Positions 11,301 to 31,194 are shown, counted from the stretch's first letter. The stretch is 64,000 bases of DNA from Ovis canadensis (GCF_042477335.2 NC_091245.1:36962501-37026500); one strand, 5' to 3'. Made by a program: numbers and translations. Notes: a model not told the origin generated them from the letters alone.

Positions 11301-11659
11301 CTGTCAGCCAGAAACTTCTATCGAGGAAACTTGGAGCGCGTTGAAGTTATAGATCCCAGCAAGAGTTCTCGTGGCCAGGAATGTTGTCTCTGTAACTCGG
11401 CTTGCCTTTTAGGACGTTTTTTTCCTTCTGAAATCTAAGAGGAAGCAAGGAAAAAAAGTAGTTGTGTCGTTTGGGAATCGGGGCTCTTTCATTAAAGTTT
11501 TAAGTCATTATTTCCCCTCACCCCTTAATAAATAACCTGAGAGATTTCCAAGGATATTTAGAAGCGAGGGTGTGTGAAAATGGTCTCCTGAGAAGCCAGG
11601 GATTATTTTGGCTGTTAAGCAACTGGAGAACAAGCATAAAATCACGTTAGAAAGATGCA
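8301..11659. other. unique NFIA upstream region
   Basis: Repeat-poor sequence with several long T-runs and a G-run (8713-8726). No gene was recognised. Its freedom from transposons and its place between two CpG-rich blocks suggest regulatory content, but no single site can be proven. Confidence 0.5.
10780..10960. promoter_or_regulatory. small GC-rich peak with a hairpin-capable GC box
   Basis: A short GC-rich patch in otherwise AT-leaning sequence 2.7 kb upstream of exon 1. CCCTCCC (10803-10809) faces GGGAGGG (10814-10820) across a 4-nt loop, a possible stem and a likely GC-box type protein site. There is no sign of a gene here; the regulatory role is a guess. Confidence 0.25.
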
Positions 11660-11793
11660 GAATATTTGAGGACTTCATAGTCTTTTCTCCAGGAGCATAT
11701 TTCTTGCCCCTTACTTAAAAAAAAAAGAATATTTGAGGACTTCATAGTCTTTTCTCCAGGAGCATATTTCTTGCCCCTTACTTAAAAAAAAAA
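11660..11793 (+). repeat. 67-bp tandem duplication
   Basis: The segment beginning GAATATTTGAGGACTTCATA at 11660 is repeated directly from 11727 with no visible substitution; each copy ends in an A-run of slightly different length. It is not part of a known repeat family that I recognise. Near-identity implies a recent event or an assembly artefact. Confidence 0.95.
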
Positions 11794-12834
11794 AAGAGTG
11801 GGGTGGGAGAAGGGTCTGGGTGAGAGTGGCCTTAACATGTCATCTCATCCACACATGCAGAGTGGGCATTCCTACAGGAATTTCGTCTTTTCAGAGGCTC
11901 TCTAGATGGGCAACCTCCACCAAGGTGCACATTCCCCTGTCTGTGTGCTAGAGCCTTTCATCGTCATATAGCCGTCTTCCCTTTTGGAATTTTGAGGATT
12001 AGAAAATGCAGAAGGCTGCAAACTAGAGTGAGGGAGATGAGAAGGGATGGAATGGGGGTTTGGAGGAAGGAGGTATACTTTTTTTCCCCCTTTCCCAGCA
12101 GTGAGGAGAACCTAGAGAGAAAATATGAGGTTAAAAAAAAAAAACTGGAAAAGCAGGCTTATTGGCAACTTGCCAAACCCTAAAAACCACCCCCCTTTTC
12201 TGCCAAAACAATACTTTAGCAAACCTAAAATAATTGCAGGAAGCTCTTTTCCATTTTAAGAACTATTACCTGGGGGAGGAAAAAAGAGGGGATTCTTAAA
12301 AGGCACCCTTCCAGAGGTGTCCCGGGAACAGGGGAGGTAATGACAGGCCTGTGTCCAGTTCTGGGCACGCGTTTGTGGACGAGAATATCTCCCTTCCCTA
12401 AGGGGACATCCCTTTCACGTTTTTTTTCCCTCCTAAAAAGAAAAAGATGTCACAGCTAAACCACTGTTGTTTCTGAACGTGATAGAACTTTTTCTATGGC
12501 GTCTGTGCTCAAACCCACTAGTTTCACAGTCCTGGGAGGGAGAATGCTCGTTAATCTCCGCCTCCCTTTCTCCAGACAACCCCCCCACCCCAGCCCCCAA
12601 ATCCGGTGAATCTTCCTTGTGAAAATTTCCCCCACCACCCCCGCTTCTGGAGGCCGTAGGACTGAAGCTGCACAAAGTTTGCAGGGTTTTGTGCATAATT
12701 ACCTCTGCCGACGATCTATTCCCACAAAAAGCTTCGTCGGAGAGATTACAATGCTTTGAGCCGTACCGCATTTCAGAAGGGAAAAAAAGTTACCTAGGAG
12801 GTCTGATTCTTTTAAATTTGCATACATGCAAATC
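11794..12834. other. unique sequence leading into the CpG island
   Basis: GC content rises from about 12.3 kb. The open frames seen here do not resemble known proteins and are probably by-products of composition. Confidence 0.5.
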
Positions 12835-13099
12835 TGCACGCCCGCCGCCCCCCCCCCCCCGCCACCCCGCTCGGCTTTCTCCGCGGTTCTCTCCGTGCCC
12901 ACGCAGTGAATCGAGGGGTGCAGGGCAACCTGGCAAAGTTGCCCAAGTCCTCCACCGAGGTCCGCGAAGGTCTGCGGCGGGGGTTGGGGGATGGGGACGA
13001 GGAAAAGTAGTTTTGTTTGCTTAAGCACATCCTGTGGCAGCCTATAGCTGCCCGGGAGTACAGACTGTAACTGCTCCTCACTGCGTTACCCAGTAATGC

Positions 13100-13665
13100 G
13101 CTGAGCGGGGACGGGGGGGGGTGAGGCGGGGGGGCCGAGCGAGCGAGCGAGCCAGGGAGCGAGAGAGGGAGCGAGCGAGGAGCGAGCGCGAGCGGCCGCG
13201 GAGGCTCGGGACCCGGCTGGCCGCGCGGCGCCGCAGCCGCCCCCTCCCCCACCTCATCCCCCCCGCCCCGCCGCCACCGGCGGCGGCGCGAGCGGGCGGC
13301 GGCCGTGCGGTGCGGTGCAGAGCGGAGGCAGGCGCGCGGGCAGCTCGCGGGCACCCGGCCGGCGGGCGCGGGAGCGGGAAAGGGTGCGCTATGCCTTTAA
13401 CGCCCGCGTACAGTAGACATGTATAGTGGAGTGTAGGGAAACTCTAGGCGGGGTTAAAGTTCAGCTCATGGAGCGGCAATAGCGCTGGCTGGCTGCAGTT
13501 GAGCCGAGTTGGAAATGTGAACGCAAGAAGCAGGCTTGATTTTTTTTTCTCCCCCCTTCTCTCTCTCTCCTCCTCTCTCCCTCTTTCTCCTTTCTCACCC
13601 GCACTCACGCACACCTCCAAACCGCACACACCAGACGCACACGCACACCCCACCGCCCGGCAGTG
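13100..13665 (+). other. NFIA: NFIA exon 1 leader (5' UTR, start approximate)
   Basis: This is the sequence immediately upstream of the exon 1 ATG that would be transcribed as leader from the CpG-island promoter. It changes from very GC-rich (to about 13390) to a less GC-rich stretch and then to a pyrimidine tract of T, C and CT repeats (about 13538-13600), followed by a CA-rich segment up to the start codon. No splice acceptor-donor pair was evident that would split it. The left boundary is a guess and needs 5'-end data. Confidence 0.55.
13391..13520 (+). promoter_or_regulatory. cluster of four short upstream ORFs in the NFIA leader
   Basis: Four ATGs precede the main start and all are closed quickly: an 11-codon uORF plus stop at 13391-13426; an overlapping 5-codon uORF at 13419-13436; a 4-codon uORF at 13468-13482; and a minimal ATG-TGA start-stop at 13515-13520. 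If the transcript starts upstream of 13391, these could lower or regulate translation of NFIA. None is long enough to suggest a stable product. The role is inferred; the ORFs themselves are directly visible. Confidence 0.6.
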
Positions 13666-13692
13666 ATGTATTCTCCGCTCTGTCTCACCCAG
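13666..13692 (+). CDS. NFIA: NFIA coding exon 1 (first nine residues)
   Basis: This short exon encodes MYSPLCLTQ, the start of the main NFIA isoform, a CTF/NFI-family transcription factor that binds palindromic TTGGC(N5)GCCAA sites as a dimer in the nucleus. The frame ends exactly at a CAG|GTAAGC splice donor (GT at 13693) in phase 0, matching the phase-0 start of the next coding exon at 19116. The ATG has G at -3 and T at +4, a moderate Kozak context. It sits inside a strong CpG island after a pyrimidine-rich leader with several short upstream ORFs. The codon just before the ATG is GTG; the paralogue NFIB is known to begin MMYSP, so NFIA appears to lack that first Met. The open frame running past 13692 is intron read-through and not coding. 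Confidence 0.95.
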
Positions 13693-21354
<7,662 letters not shown>

Positions 21355-21860
21355 GCAGGTGCCAACGAGTGATGCCCATCACGGTGTGTGCGGTGTATCC
21401 CTTCAAAGGTAACATCACAACGGAATACCTGTTCTGCGCTTATTGGTATGAGCAGCGTCCCTTCTAAGTTTTAGGTGTAAACGTTTCCTTTAGATTCACG
21501 GAGACGCAGCCCTTCTCGCTCTCGCTGTTTCACGTTGGATTCTCTTTCACTGTTGACGGTTTTTGCCCGTTTTATGGCTCCAGATCCTTGAGCCAACACA
21601 GTTGCTGGCGGTTTCAAGGACCGGAAGGTTGATGTTGGTGAAATGGCAGGTAGAAGGTTGCTTAGGAAGAGTGAGCATCCTTATTGCTAATGAAAGATTT
21701 ATTGCCAGCACCGTGGATCAGACTACCTTTCGGTTCGGTTTCCCTGCGCCTCCCAGAATCCCTTGGTTGCCTGAATGCCGTCCAAGTGCAAGCCATTGGC
21801 TCTCCCTGCGCAGCCGCGGCGCCTCTGCGCGCACCGGGAAGGGTCCGAGGGATGCTCAGG
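21355..21860 (+). promoter_or_regulatory. CpG-rich patch inside NFIA intron 2
   Basis: Starting 1.7 kb after exon 2, this roughly 500-bp stretch holds many CpGs, densest at 21700-21860, unlike the AT-rich intron around it. No known repeat or pseudogene was recognised, and the open frame at 21563-21904 resembles nothing I know. It may be an intragenic promoter, an enhancer or an unrecognised exon of a short transcript. Confidence 0.35.
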
Positions 21861-24800
21861 GCCTTTTGTCTGAAAATATCTCAAATTTGATTTCAGAGAT
21901 TTAAAGGCCTGTTATTTGTGGAAGGGAAGCTGCCAGTACAAATAGGAGGTAGATCGGTCAACTCGCATACAACTGATTTGACAAGCATCTGTTATAATAC
22001 TGAAGATTTGTAAACACTAAACAATGTTTTTACCTCCTTAAAAGTTTTGAGAACTTGCCAGTATTGGCAGGAGGCAGAGACTCTGAAACGTGCTTCAAGA
22101 AACATGCCAAAACCATTGTGGCCTTTTCACCTATAGTCTCCCCCTACTTTCTTTTAAATGTATTTTTTTTCCTCCCAAAATGCCATTTCCCCCCTTGATT
22201 GCCACAAGAATATTTTTTTTTCTTTCTAAAAATGCATACAATAATTATTGCTTCATGCCTCGGCCTCTTCTTTGGAAGGAAGTTGAAATCTTAGAACACA
22301 CATGTAAATACTGGAAGCTAATGCAGAATCAGTTGTTTTTTAAAAGTGTAGGAGATGATTTTTTTAAGTTATTGAGACGCAAAATACAATACATAAACTG
22401 CATTCCTTTTTTTTAATTCCCTCTAAATCAAGGGGCATTAGAACTGTGAATTTTGTGGCTGATAAACAGTAACAAGTGTAATGAAATCGGAGTGATTCCA
22501 GAAGCCTGAGAATTTCATCTCGTTAAAAGTACAAAAGAGTAAAACCATCTTATGCCCAGAATTTGGTCTCTACTTGAGTCGTCCTTCCCACGTATGGCAT
22601 GACGACTTGGAGATGTTATGGCATTGTGGCAAATGGTTTTCTTTGTGGGCGTGTAACAGTAAAGCTAATTTATGACTAGTCTTTACCAGATGATCTGTAT
22701 CAGAATCTACAATATACCCGGCACGTGGCAAGGTCACAATTTAAGTTGTTAAGGTCATAACCTTAGCCACCAGGCATTTGACCTTTTAGATAAAGTTAAC
22801 CTTTGTTCATTAGTAGGCACTCAACCGAGAACTTTCTGGAGAGTTTTTTTTTTTTTTTAAACTGCTTCTGTATAACTTCTGGTAATGTAATCAGATTCTA
22901 GAAAGATTCTCAGTTGAGTTAGTTAAATTTTGTAAGGGGTTAGATTTTTTAAGGACTCATCTCTTATGTAGAGATAGGTTGCTGTATCTAGGCCATAAAA
23001 TGACAGTGTCACAATTTACTTTTTATAGTTATTACCTGCTGGGGGATAGAATGAAAGCTGAGGCAGCTGTGTGGAGATGTTTAAAAACTAAAGTTAAACA
23101 AATAGAATTATGTTTAATTCAGTGAAGGCCTTTGCTAAGTTTTGAGTGGCTTTAGGCCCCAAAGCGATTAATCACAATGAGCATCTTCAGTTTTTAGCAG
23201 GTGAGGAATTTTCTAAGACTGGAAGTATTTTTAGTTGCCGTAGCACTCACTTTGAAAGACAAATACATGACAGGAGTCAGGTAGTTGCTGTAATTGTTAA
23301 TTAGCCCGTGACAGAGCAAATTGAACTTGTCCTGATGGTAGCAGGAGTACTTGTTAGTTTCCTGGTGGAAAGTGACCGTGTTTGCACCATAGTGATTTCA
23401 GTACAGTCGTTACTGATTGCTTCCATGCTCCCATCGTTGCTGCCTGTACTTAGTGTTGCTCGGACCAGGAATAATATAGGTTTGCCCACTTAGTGGAAGA
23501 GTTGTGGTGCCTGGGAAGCTTGGTACCTGTCCTGGAAACCTGCTGGCAGGGTTACTGATGACCACATTACCTGTACTGTATTGTTCACTTAATTATGCTG
23601 TCCTGAACGCTCATTCAAATTATTTCTGTTACTGTTAGTTTCTCCCTGATAGGCCACATATTATTCCATTTCAACAAAGAGAGACTCCCACTCAGGTGCA
23701 CTGTAGTTGTATTTTGGCTTCGTGATTGCCATTCCTTCATATAGTAATAGAGGAAGCCGTGATATGCAGATAGAGCAGATGGTCATGTTGACAGATTGAG
23801 AATTCACTTCCTACTGCTTCAGAGCAGGTGTAAGATTAGGAGTGTCTGTGTAGGAGCGGGTGTGCGCCTCGTGTGCATGTGTGTGCACATCCAGGCTGCA
23901 CACAGAGTGCTGGATAGAGTAGGGGGGGAATGCTTTCTTTTTCTAAAAAGCAGGTACCTGAAATACAGTGTAATCATCTGTGGAAGGTTATCAATGCATA
24001 CCGAGTGGTATTAATAATTACAAAAAAAATTTTAACAGATAATGTTAGATTGTTACAGTTTAAAATTTTATGCCAAATTAATTGTGATAATTTTTAAATT
24101 TAAGGTAACTTACTATGTTTGTGGCAGGGTTGTGTATATAAAATATAGTTAATATGTCCTGTTAGCAGGAGCTTGTGTGTATGTATGTTTACACTTAAAT
24201 CTAAGACTATACATTATAGTACCTTAATAAACTGCCTAGTAGAAATAGTTGTGTGGTTAGTTTCTTTGATTTATAATAACTGTATTTGGAAAAAGAATGG
24301 GGAAAGATTATATACAGTGATATTTAATGTTAGTACCACTCTATTTCAAATTGTGACCCTAACCTTAAAGCAAAGGTGGATTTTGTGGCCGATTGGTGTA
24401 CTGTAACTTACAGAAGATGTCATCTTTCTACTTATCTTTTCATTCTTTAAGGGAGTTAGCCCAATCAACAAACTTGAGATGAAATATGGCTTTTATATCC
24501 TTGAGCGTTGTCTACATAACTTGAAGATTGTAGCAATATTCTCTATTTAGAATGCAGCAACAATATTCTTTATCCTGGAATGTGGTGAGGAAGAAGTTGA
24601 AAGGCAGAGAGAGTAGAAGGAGCAGGGAAAAAGTGTTGTTCTGGAGTAAGACAGAGGTCAGCTCATTTATGGCTCAGAGGTTTGAGTGTTGGTAAGAAAT
24701 TTCCCAACGCTGCTGGCTTGGATTTGCCTTGTCTGCTTTTCCACCCAGTGATGGATAGCATTAATTTAAACCTATTTAGGGCTAGTGTGGGAGAAACCAC

Positions 24801-26128
24801 AGCCTTTGTTGTGGTCACTGCTGTACACAGTAGGACTGGGTGTTTTACTTGGTTAAGGCCTCAAGCTGCTTCCAGAGGATGCAGAACAGCCTGTCGGTTT
24901 TTTAAAACTTGCACAGAAGCAGCAACAATTCTAATTGCTCACAAATGTTAATATAGATTATTAAAAACAATTTTGAGGTTAGAATAGAAGGAAAAACATA
25001 AAATACAGATTGCATTCAGTGACTGTGCTAAACACCAATTTGTTGTCATTTCAGCAATTATTTTCCCATGGTCATTTAGAGGTTAGATGTTGCTTTTAAA
25101 CATAAAATTGTAAATCCTTGGGAGGTGAGGTCAGGGGAAGGAAGAAGTCAGGTGGAGGAGGAAGAGAATGAATGAACTGGCATGCTTTGTTAAGAGAAAC
25201 GTAAAACTGTGAACTTAATTGCGAATGGAGATGCTCTAAAAAGTGTTCTGGTTTGAGTAATGACTGTAAAAGGATCCCAGGCAGTAAGACATCAGGTGGA
25301 GAATTTTATAATCCATCTCACCATCGTTTTTTGCATTGTATGTTCTAGACTGAGAGACTGTATGGGGGGTTTTTGGAATTTCTTTTCAGATTTTTAGAAA
25401 AGTTCTACAGAAATTCTGTGTAGCATTTAGGGGTCCAGTTAAGGACACTGTGGCTTGCATGAACTTGGAAAGGGGGCTATTGAGATAATTATTATTATTA
25501 TTACCATTTTGCTTTTCAAGGGGGAAACAGAATGTTGTCAACATTTTGGCCTTTTCCCACCAAGGCAACTGTTAGAAGTGATTGATCCAAACTTTAGAAT
25601 TTATCAGAATTCTCTAGATAGAGATAGAAAGATAAATAAATAGATGTTAAGATAGAAATGGCTTTTCTCCTAGGCATTTCCCCAAATATTAGAAATCAGT
25701 ACTTCTTGTTTTGCTATGACAATTCCATAGGGTAAAAGTATATTTTATCTAACAGGGTTAGTCTTCTTATTAATATTCTAGTGAAATAAACATGGCCTTT
25801 TAGCCAAAGGAATATGTCCACAAATGACAAATTGTGGCAGGTTTGGAGCAGAGGATATTTTTGCTGTTTTGTTTGTAAGAGATACTAAATGAGATAAGAT
25901 TGAGAGAAATAAATTCATTTGTGTATGCATTTTGGCAAGTGTTGGTCTGTGAGATATTGCTAATCTCAACCTGAGAAATGGTTAGGATGATCGTAATAAC
26001 TGGAGATTGAAGTGGTATAGCTTTCATGGTTTTTGAGAGCCTTAAACTTACTTGTCTTCATATCTTTCACATATTTTCCTAGTGATAAGTATTTTGGACC
26101 TTGATAGATCAAGAGTAGAGAGAAGGAG
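21861..26128 (+). other. intron 2, unique sequence without young repeats
   Basis: AT-rich sequence with no recognised ruminant SINE or LINE and no plausible exon. A short ATT repeat lies at about 25487-25503. Confidence 0.55.
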
Positions 26129-26358
26129 GGACTTCCCTGGTGGCTCAGATGGTAAAGAATCCGCCAGCGGTGTGGGAGACCTGGCTGGGTTTGATCCCTG
26201 GGGTTGGGAAGATCCCCTGGAGGAGGGCCTGACAACCCACTGCAGTATTCTTGCCTGGAGAATCCTCATGGACAGAGAATCCTGGAAGGCTGCAGTCCAT
26301 GGGGTCGCAAAGAGTTGGACACAACTGAGTGACTAAGCACGGCGCAGCACTGCACAGA
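26129..26358 (+). mobile_element. Bov-tA SINE
   Basis: The tRNA-derived head GGGACTTCCCTGGTGGCTCA, box-B-like GTTTGATCCC and a BovA body ending GACACAACTGAGTGACTAAG. A clear target-site duplication was not found. It is the first young retroelement after a gap of about 20 kb. Confidence 0.93.
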
Positions 26359-26534
26359 AAAGGAGATGGGTGGAAGAAGGGAAGGCGGGTGAGCAGGCAG
26401 CCGGGCAAATGTTCATAAATTCTATTCAGTGTCTGCTTTGCAGCAAGTGCAGTGCTGAATTTTGCCAGACATTGTAGCTTTCTGTTGTTTTCTTTTTAAC
26501 TTCATTGGAGTATTGTAAATAAGTAATGCACTGT

Positions 26535-26632
26535 CCATTTGTACAGGTGAAAATCAGGTCTCAGAGGTGCCTAGTGACTTGTGCAGAGCAAGATTAAACC
26601 CAGGCCTCCTGATTCTGTGTCCTGTTCTTTTA
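26535..26632 (+). repeat. MIR fragment
   Basis: It matches the MIR core pattern: GGTGAAAATCAGGTCTCAGA, then TAGTGACTTGTGCAGAGCA and AAACCCAGGCCTCCTGATTC. Confidence 0.7.
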
Positions 26633-29600
26633 AAAATAAAATTCAGATCCGTCTGATATCCCTCTTTACATCCTGTTGTCTGGATTTAAAGAGGGATTGG
26701 ATGTCACTTAAATGGTATCACACACCTACCTTAAATCAAAGGGGCAATAAAAAGTCAAAATCCAAACCCTTCCCACGGAGATATTTTACAGTGAAGTTCG
26801 GGTTTTGTCCACAGAATGAAGCCACACTTGGTTAGAAGAGGGAGAAATGGTCTCATGCTTGTTAGTGTTGGGGTCAAAAATCTGGAATGACTTGTTCTTT
26901 CTTGTTTTTAGAATGTAGAAGTTTAGTGAATAGAAGCATTATAACACAGGTTTAAAAAAAATTTTTTTTTGTAAGAGAAAGTTAGATGAATTGATTCTAG
27001 ATGTTTTAGGAATTAAAGCAACCATTATTTTAAGAATTATAATTACATGCAATATTTTACTGGGTAGATTTTTGTACATTTTTAAATATGCGCAAGATAT
27101 ATATTTTTTAATTTCCTCATTAGATTTAAATGTTTTAAATTTACTTTGTTCCCAAAAGATCTTTTGTATAGTTATTTAAAAAACCAAAAAATGGAATTTT
27201 ATTAGTTAAAAAAGTAGATTTTTAATTTTAAAGACTAAGGAGGAAAATTGAAAATAGGAACAAGTTTCATGTTAATGCCCTTAAGTAACTGATATATTTA
27301 TTGATTAATTTATTTAATGCCTTTATTTTCATTTTCTTTAAACTTCAGCAGGATTAGTTCTTAATGACTTAAGTGTAAAAGTTCAGAGCCTCACTCAACA
27401 TGAATTTTATAATTGTTAATAGAAAAAAGGTGATAATTATAATTTATACTATATCTGTTCATTGTATATATGAATCCTCTAGTCTTTATTAAAAAAAATA
27501 AGCTGTTGAACTTACATTGAATAAAATAGAAATGTGACTTTCTTTTTAAGTTTAATTTTTTAGAAGTGCTAGCAAATTTAAAAGTTAGGGTGTGGAGTAT
27601 GTCATCCCAGAAAGGGAAAACTGAGGGGTGTGTTAAAAGTGATTCAATTGGAAACAAGAGGATTGCAAAAAAAAATAATAATAAGACTCACACCCCAGTG
27701 TCCTCTCCATCAGGCTCCATACTGCCTACCTTTGATGTCTCTGGTGAGAGTTTCTGGTGGGACCAATAGCCTGTGAGTTTCCGAACAAAAACTGTTTTCA
27801 GAGCATATGTATTCATGTATATGTTTTAATGACTATTTTTGAAATGCTCTATGGGTTATAAAAGCAAGATGAAATAAAAGTAGCAATAAAACATATTTTA
27901 AAAATGAATAATATTTAGCAGTTTTGTCAGTATTTCTGTGTAGCATCTGCCATTGTCAGGCTGTTGTCTTTGTTGCTATGGTTTGGGTGATTATATTTCC
28001 TTTTGTAATTTTGCCAGCCTGTGATTGGCTAGTGCAACAACATGTTCATGCTGTTGGGGAAGATGTATCTGTGGTGAGTCATATAGCTTTATCCGATTGG
28101 TAATTTTTGGTAAGGAAAGGTATTTGTCAGTGGATAAATAGGAACTTTGGTGCTACAACATCAATAATTCATTTAATTTTCAAAATTTGGGACCTATTAC
28201 TTAATATGGGAAACTCAGGACTGTCTCTTCTGTGTTACATCCCTACCTTTTTCCTCTTCCCCTCCTGGAAGCATTTAGAATTCTGTGTATTTTAATTTTG
28301 AAGAGATTAGTGATTTAAGTTTAAGCTTCTACATAAAGTGAATATTGTACGTATGGGATCCCATCATTGTCACTTTCAAATATTCCATTGCCTTTCACAG
28401 GAGCTGACATCACAAGTCCTTAGGTTGACAAATTCTCATCAACTTTTGTGAAAATTTTGGCTGCAAAAGGAGTAAAGTCAAAAGAGGGCCATAGACAGAT
28501 GGATTTCAGTGTTGAGATGACATCAAGCCCTTCTTGTGGCATTTTTAAACATTCCAAATGAATGAGGAATGGAGATGCTTAAAGAGCTTACTGTAGAATG
28601 AGTAATTAAGATACTGTGCATCCGCATGTAAACCTTCAGCAGAGCTGTATGGGCTCAAGTATAATAGCAGATTAAGAATGAAAATAGTAAACATCTTTTA
28701 TGTTGAGTATAATTCATAAATATTAAATATTAAAAGTGTTGTTGATGGAAAACAGTGTATACCTGAGAGTACATGTTTAGCATTAAGTAATTGAAAGTTA
28801 AAGATAAGTGCGTTACGGACACTTAAGATGAAGCAAAGATTCGGGACAAGAATTTGGCAGAAGCTTGTCTGCATCTCTGTAGGACTGTGGCAGGGTTTTT
28901 GCATGGATGCCTTGTATATAAAAATTACCGAGTTACTGAAGCTTCTGATTGATTTATTTAGTTGGCTTTTTCTCCCCTTCTTTTAAATGGTGGAGGTTCT
29001 CTTTGGGAAAGTAGTTTCAAGTAACTTCTGAGAATGAAGTCTTTGTAACTTGATGCGGTTCAACAGCGTAACTATTGTTGTCTGTCCCTGTCAGGGAAAG
29101 ATAGTCATTGCAATACTTTTATTGTATGGCCTCTTAATATGTGACAAGGACTTGTATCAAGAATTCTCTTTTCTTTTAAATGTACTTTTAAAAGTCCCTT
29201 ACCCTTCCAACCCAATCAAGGATGACAGTGGTTTTTAAGAAGATTCAAATGAATTTTTATTATTTTTTTTCTGCTTATTTACTGTACAGACAAAAGTCTT
29301 ATTTTTAAAAAAAAAAAAAAGGGACTCTGAAATCATATATTTTAGATTTTCTGTAAAATAAACTAGGAATAGAAATTAACAGAAAAGTGCCATCTCATTG
29401 GGCCCAGGATGTGTATAGTTCTTGGAGAATGAGGGTATTGCAGCCTGAAATGTTAGCATTGAAGAACTAATTGTTCTGAAGGTATTTGTCCCTCATCTCA
29501 GAAAAGATGGCAAACATGCAAAACGGATAAATGTAATCCTTTGTACTTTTACCACCTACATTTTTAAACTACAGTGACTCTGATTTCTCTAGAAAGGTCA

Positions 29601-30135
29601 GAGGTTTCAGACAGAAAGCTTTGTGATTCTTCAAAGAGAGACATTTTCAATTTTGCTATCTAAAGACTGATTATGCATAGCTTTTAACTTTATTTGCAGT
29701 TGAGCCTCGGAGGTGCTGTGCTGGGGTGGGTGATGCTGAGTAAGTGAGGCCAGGTCATGAGACAGCAGAACTGGAGGCAGACAGATAGATGGGAGAGGAA
29801 CACAGATGCACATTCAGAGAATCGCATGTTTGGCCCTTTATTACTGACACCTTTTAAAAAGTGTGAACAGAGCAGCTGTAACTGTGTTTTGCTTTGTGCT
29901 GGAGCATTCTGTGACAGACTCTTTAAACACTTTGGGCACTTAAAGGAGTTTACATAGCTGGGTGCCATTTCTTAGGGTTGGCTTTGTTGGTTTTCTAAAT
30001 TGTGGATATGGGTTTCTTGGGTTTTATGTGGGTTGCTTTGTTTCTGCTTTGTTTTCCTTTTGGACTTCTCCAAGTTTTGGAGAATTTTTCATGGTGGGTG
30101 ATGGGGGCGAGTGGAGATGGTAGATGCCTTTTGTT
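26633..30135 (+). other. intron 2, unique AT-rich sequence
   Basis: No exon or confident repeat. Only short A- or T-runs stand out (for example 29308-29322). Confidence 0.55.
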
Positions 30136-30262
30136 GTGGTTTACTCCTGTTATTCAGGAAACTGAGGTTCAGAGAGTGTTCTTAGCTCACTCAAGGTCAG
30201 GCCAATGGTAAGTGGCAGAGCCAGGATGAAAGCCAGATCCGCTAGACTAGTGTTGTTAATTT
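30136..30262 (+). repeat. MIR fragment
   Basis: GGAAACTGAGGTTCAGAGAG, followed by AGGTCAGGCCAATGGTAAGT and GGCAGAGCCAGGATGAAAGC, follows the MIR order. Confidence 0.8.
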
Positions 30263-30579
30263 CTATGATATTTAAGTTGGTTCTTATACATTATTTTATT
30301 AGCTCTTCATGTAAGTCTTACCTTTTAGATAGGGAAGCTTTTATAATTGCCTTAATGCTGCTGAGAAACAAAGAGGCTGAGAAATGTGTCCATGGTACAT
30401 GGTTAGTAAGTGGTTAGGGCTGGTTACCAGGTCTGACCTTTCCACGGTCTGTTTTTATCTCCCATGTGTTCCCGAGTATATCATTCTCCCTAAGGGCTGC
30501 TTTGGAATTTATGGATGGGCTTAAAATTGTTCTCTGGAAGTACATTATAGTGCTGAAAGCTATTGTTTTCTCTGAAGTT

Positions 30580-30913
30580 AAAATTAAACTTTTTTTTTTT
30601 TTTTTTTGGCTGTGCTGGGTCTTCGTTGCTGTGCGGGTTTTCCTCTTGTTTCGTGTAGTGGAGGCTACTCTCTAGGTTCAGAGCGCAGGCTTCTCTTGTT
30701 GCAGAGCACCAGCTCTAGGATGCTTGGGGTTCAGTAGTTGCAGCACGTGGGCTCAGTAGTTGTGGCTCCCAGGCTCTAGAGCACAGGCTCCATAACTTTG
30801 GCACCTGGGCTCAGCTGCCCTGTGGCCTGTGGGATCTTCCTGAGCCAGGGATCGAACCAGTGTCCTTGGCATTGGTAGACAACTTCTTTACCACTGAGCC
30901 ACCAGGGAAGCCC
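30580..30913 (-). mobile_element. CHR-type tRNA-derived SINE
   Basis: The T-run at 30590-30607 is the complement of the poly-A tail, followed by GGCTGTGCTGGGTCTTCGTT, and the tRNA-like head lies at the right end (GATCGAACC, then CACTGAGCCACCAGGGAAGC). TTCTCTGAAGTT flanks both sides (30568-30579 and 30914-30925). This family is typical of cetartiodactyls; the exact subfamily is uncertain. Confidence 0.88.
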
Positions 30914-31194
30914 TTCTCTGAAGTTTAGAAAGTGGTCAGCAAGTAGTCTTTGTCCTGGTATGTTAATAGATTCAGAACTTTATACTTTGAAGGAAGCTTA
31001 GAGGAAACTTTCATTTTGCAAGTCTGTGCATCCCAGGAGCTCTGGAGATAGAAAACTCGTGTGTAAGTTGAGGAGCAGTTGTGGTCTGTTGTTACCATTT
31101 GCATCAAGGTGAATGCCCTTGGTTGGTGTCGTCATAGGAGATGCAGTTTGGTTGCCTCCGTTGATAGTTTCAACCTTGCCGTCGACAACTCAGT

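Noticed and set aside
12812..13354. 180-residue minus-strand frame over the NFIA leader
   Set aside because: Low-complexity Arg/Pro/Ser content from a CpG island; no domain and no splice or start context of note. A divergent noncoding transcript remains possible.
21563..21904. 113-residue frame in intron 2 as a processed pseudogene
   Set aside because: No recognisable parent gene, no poly-A tail and no flanking duplication.
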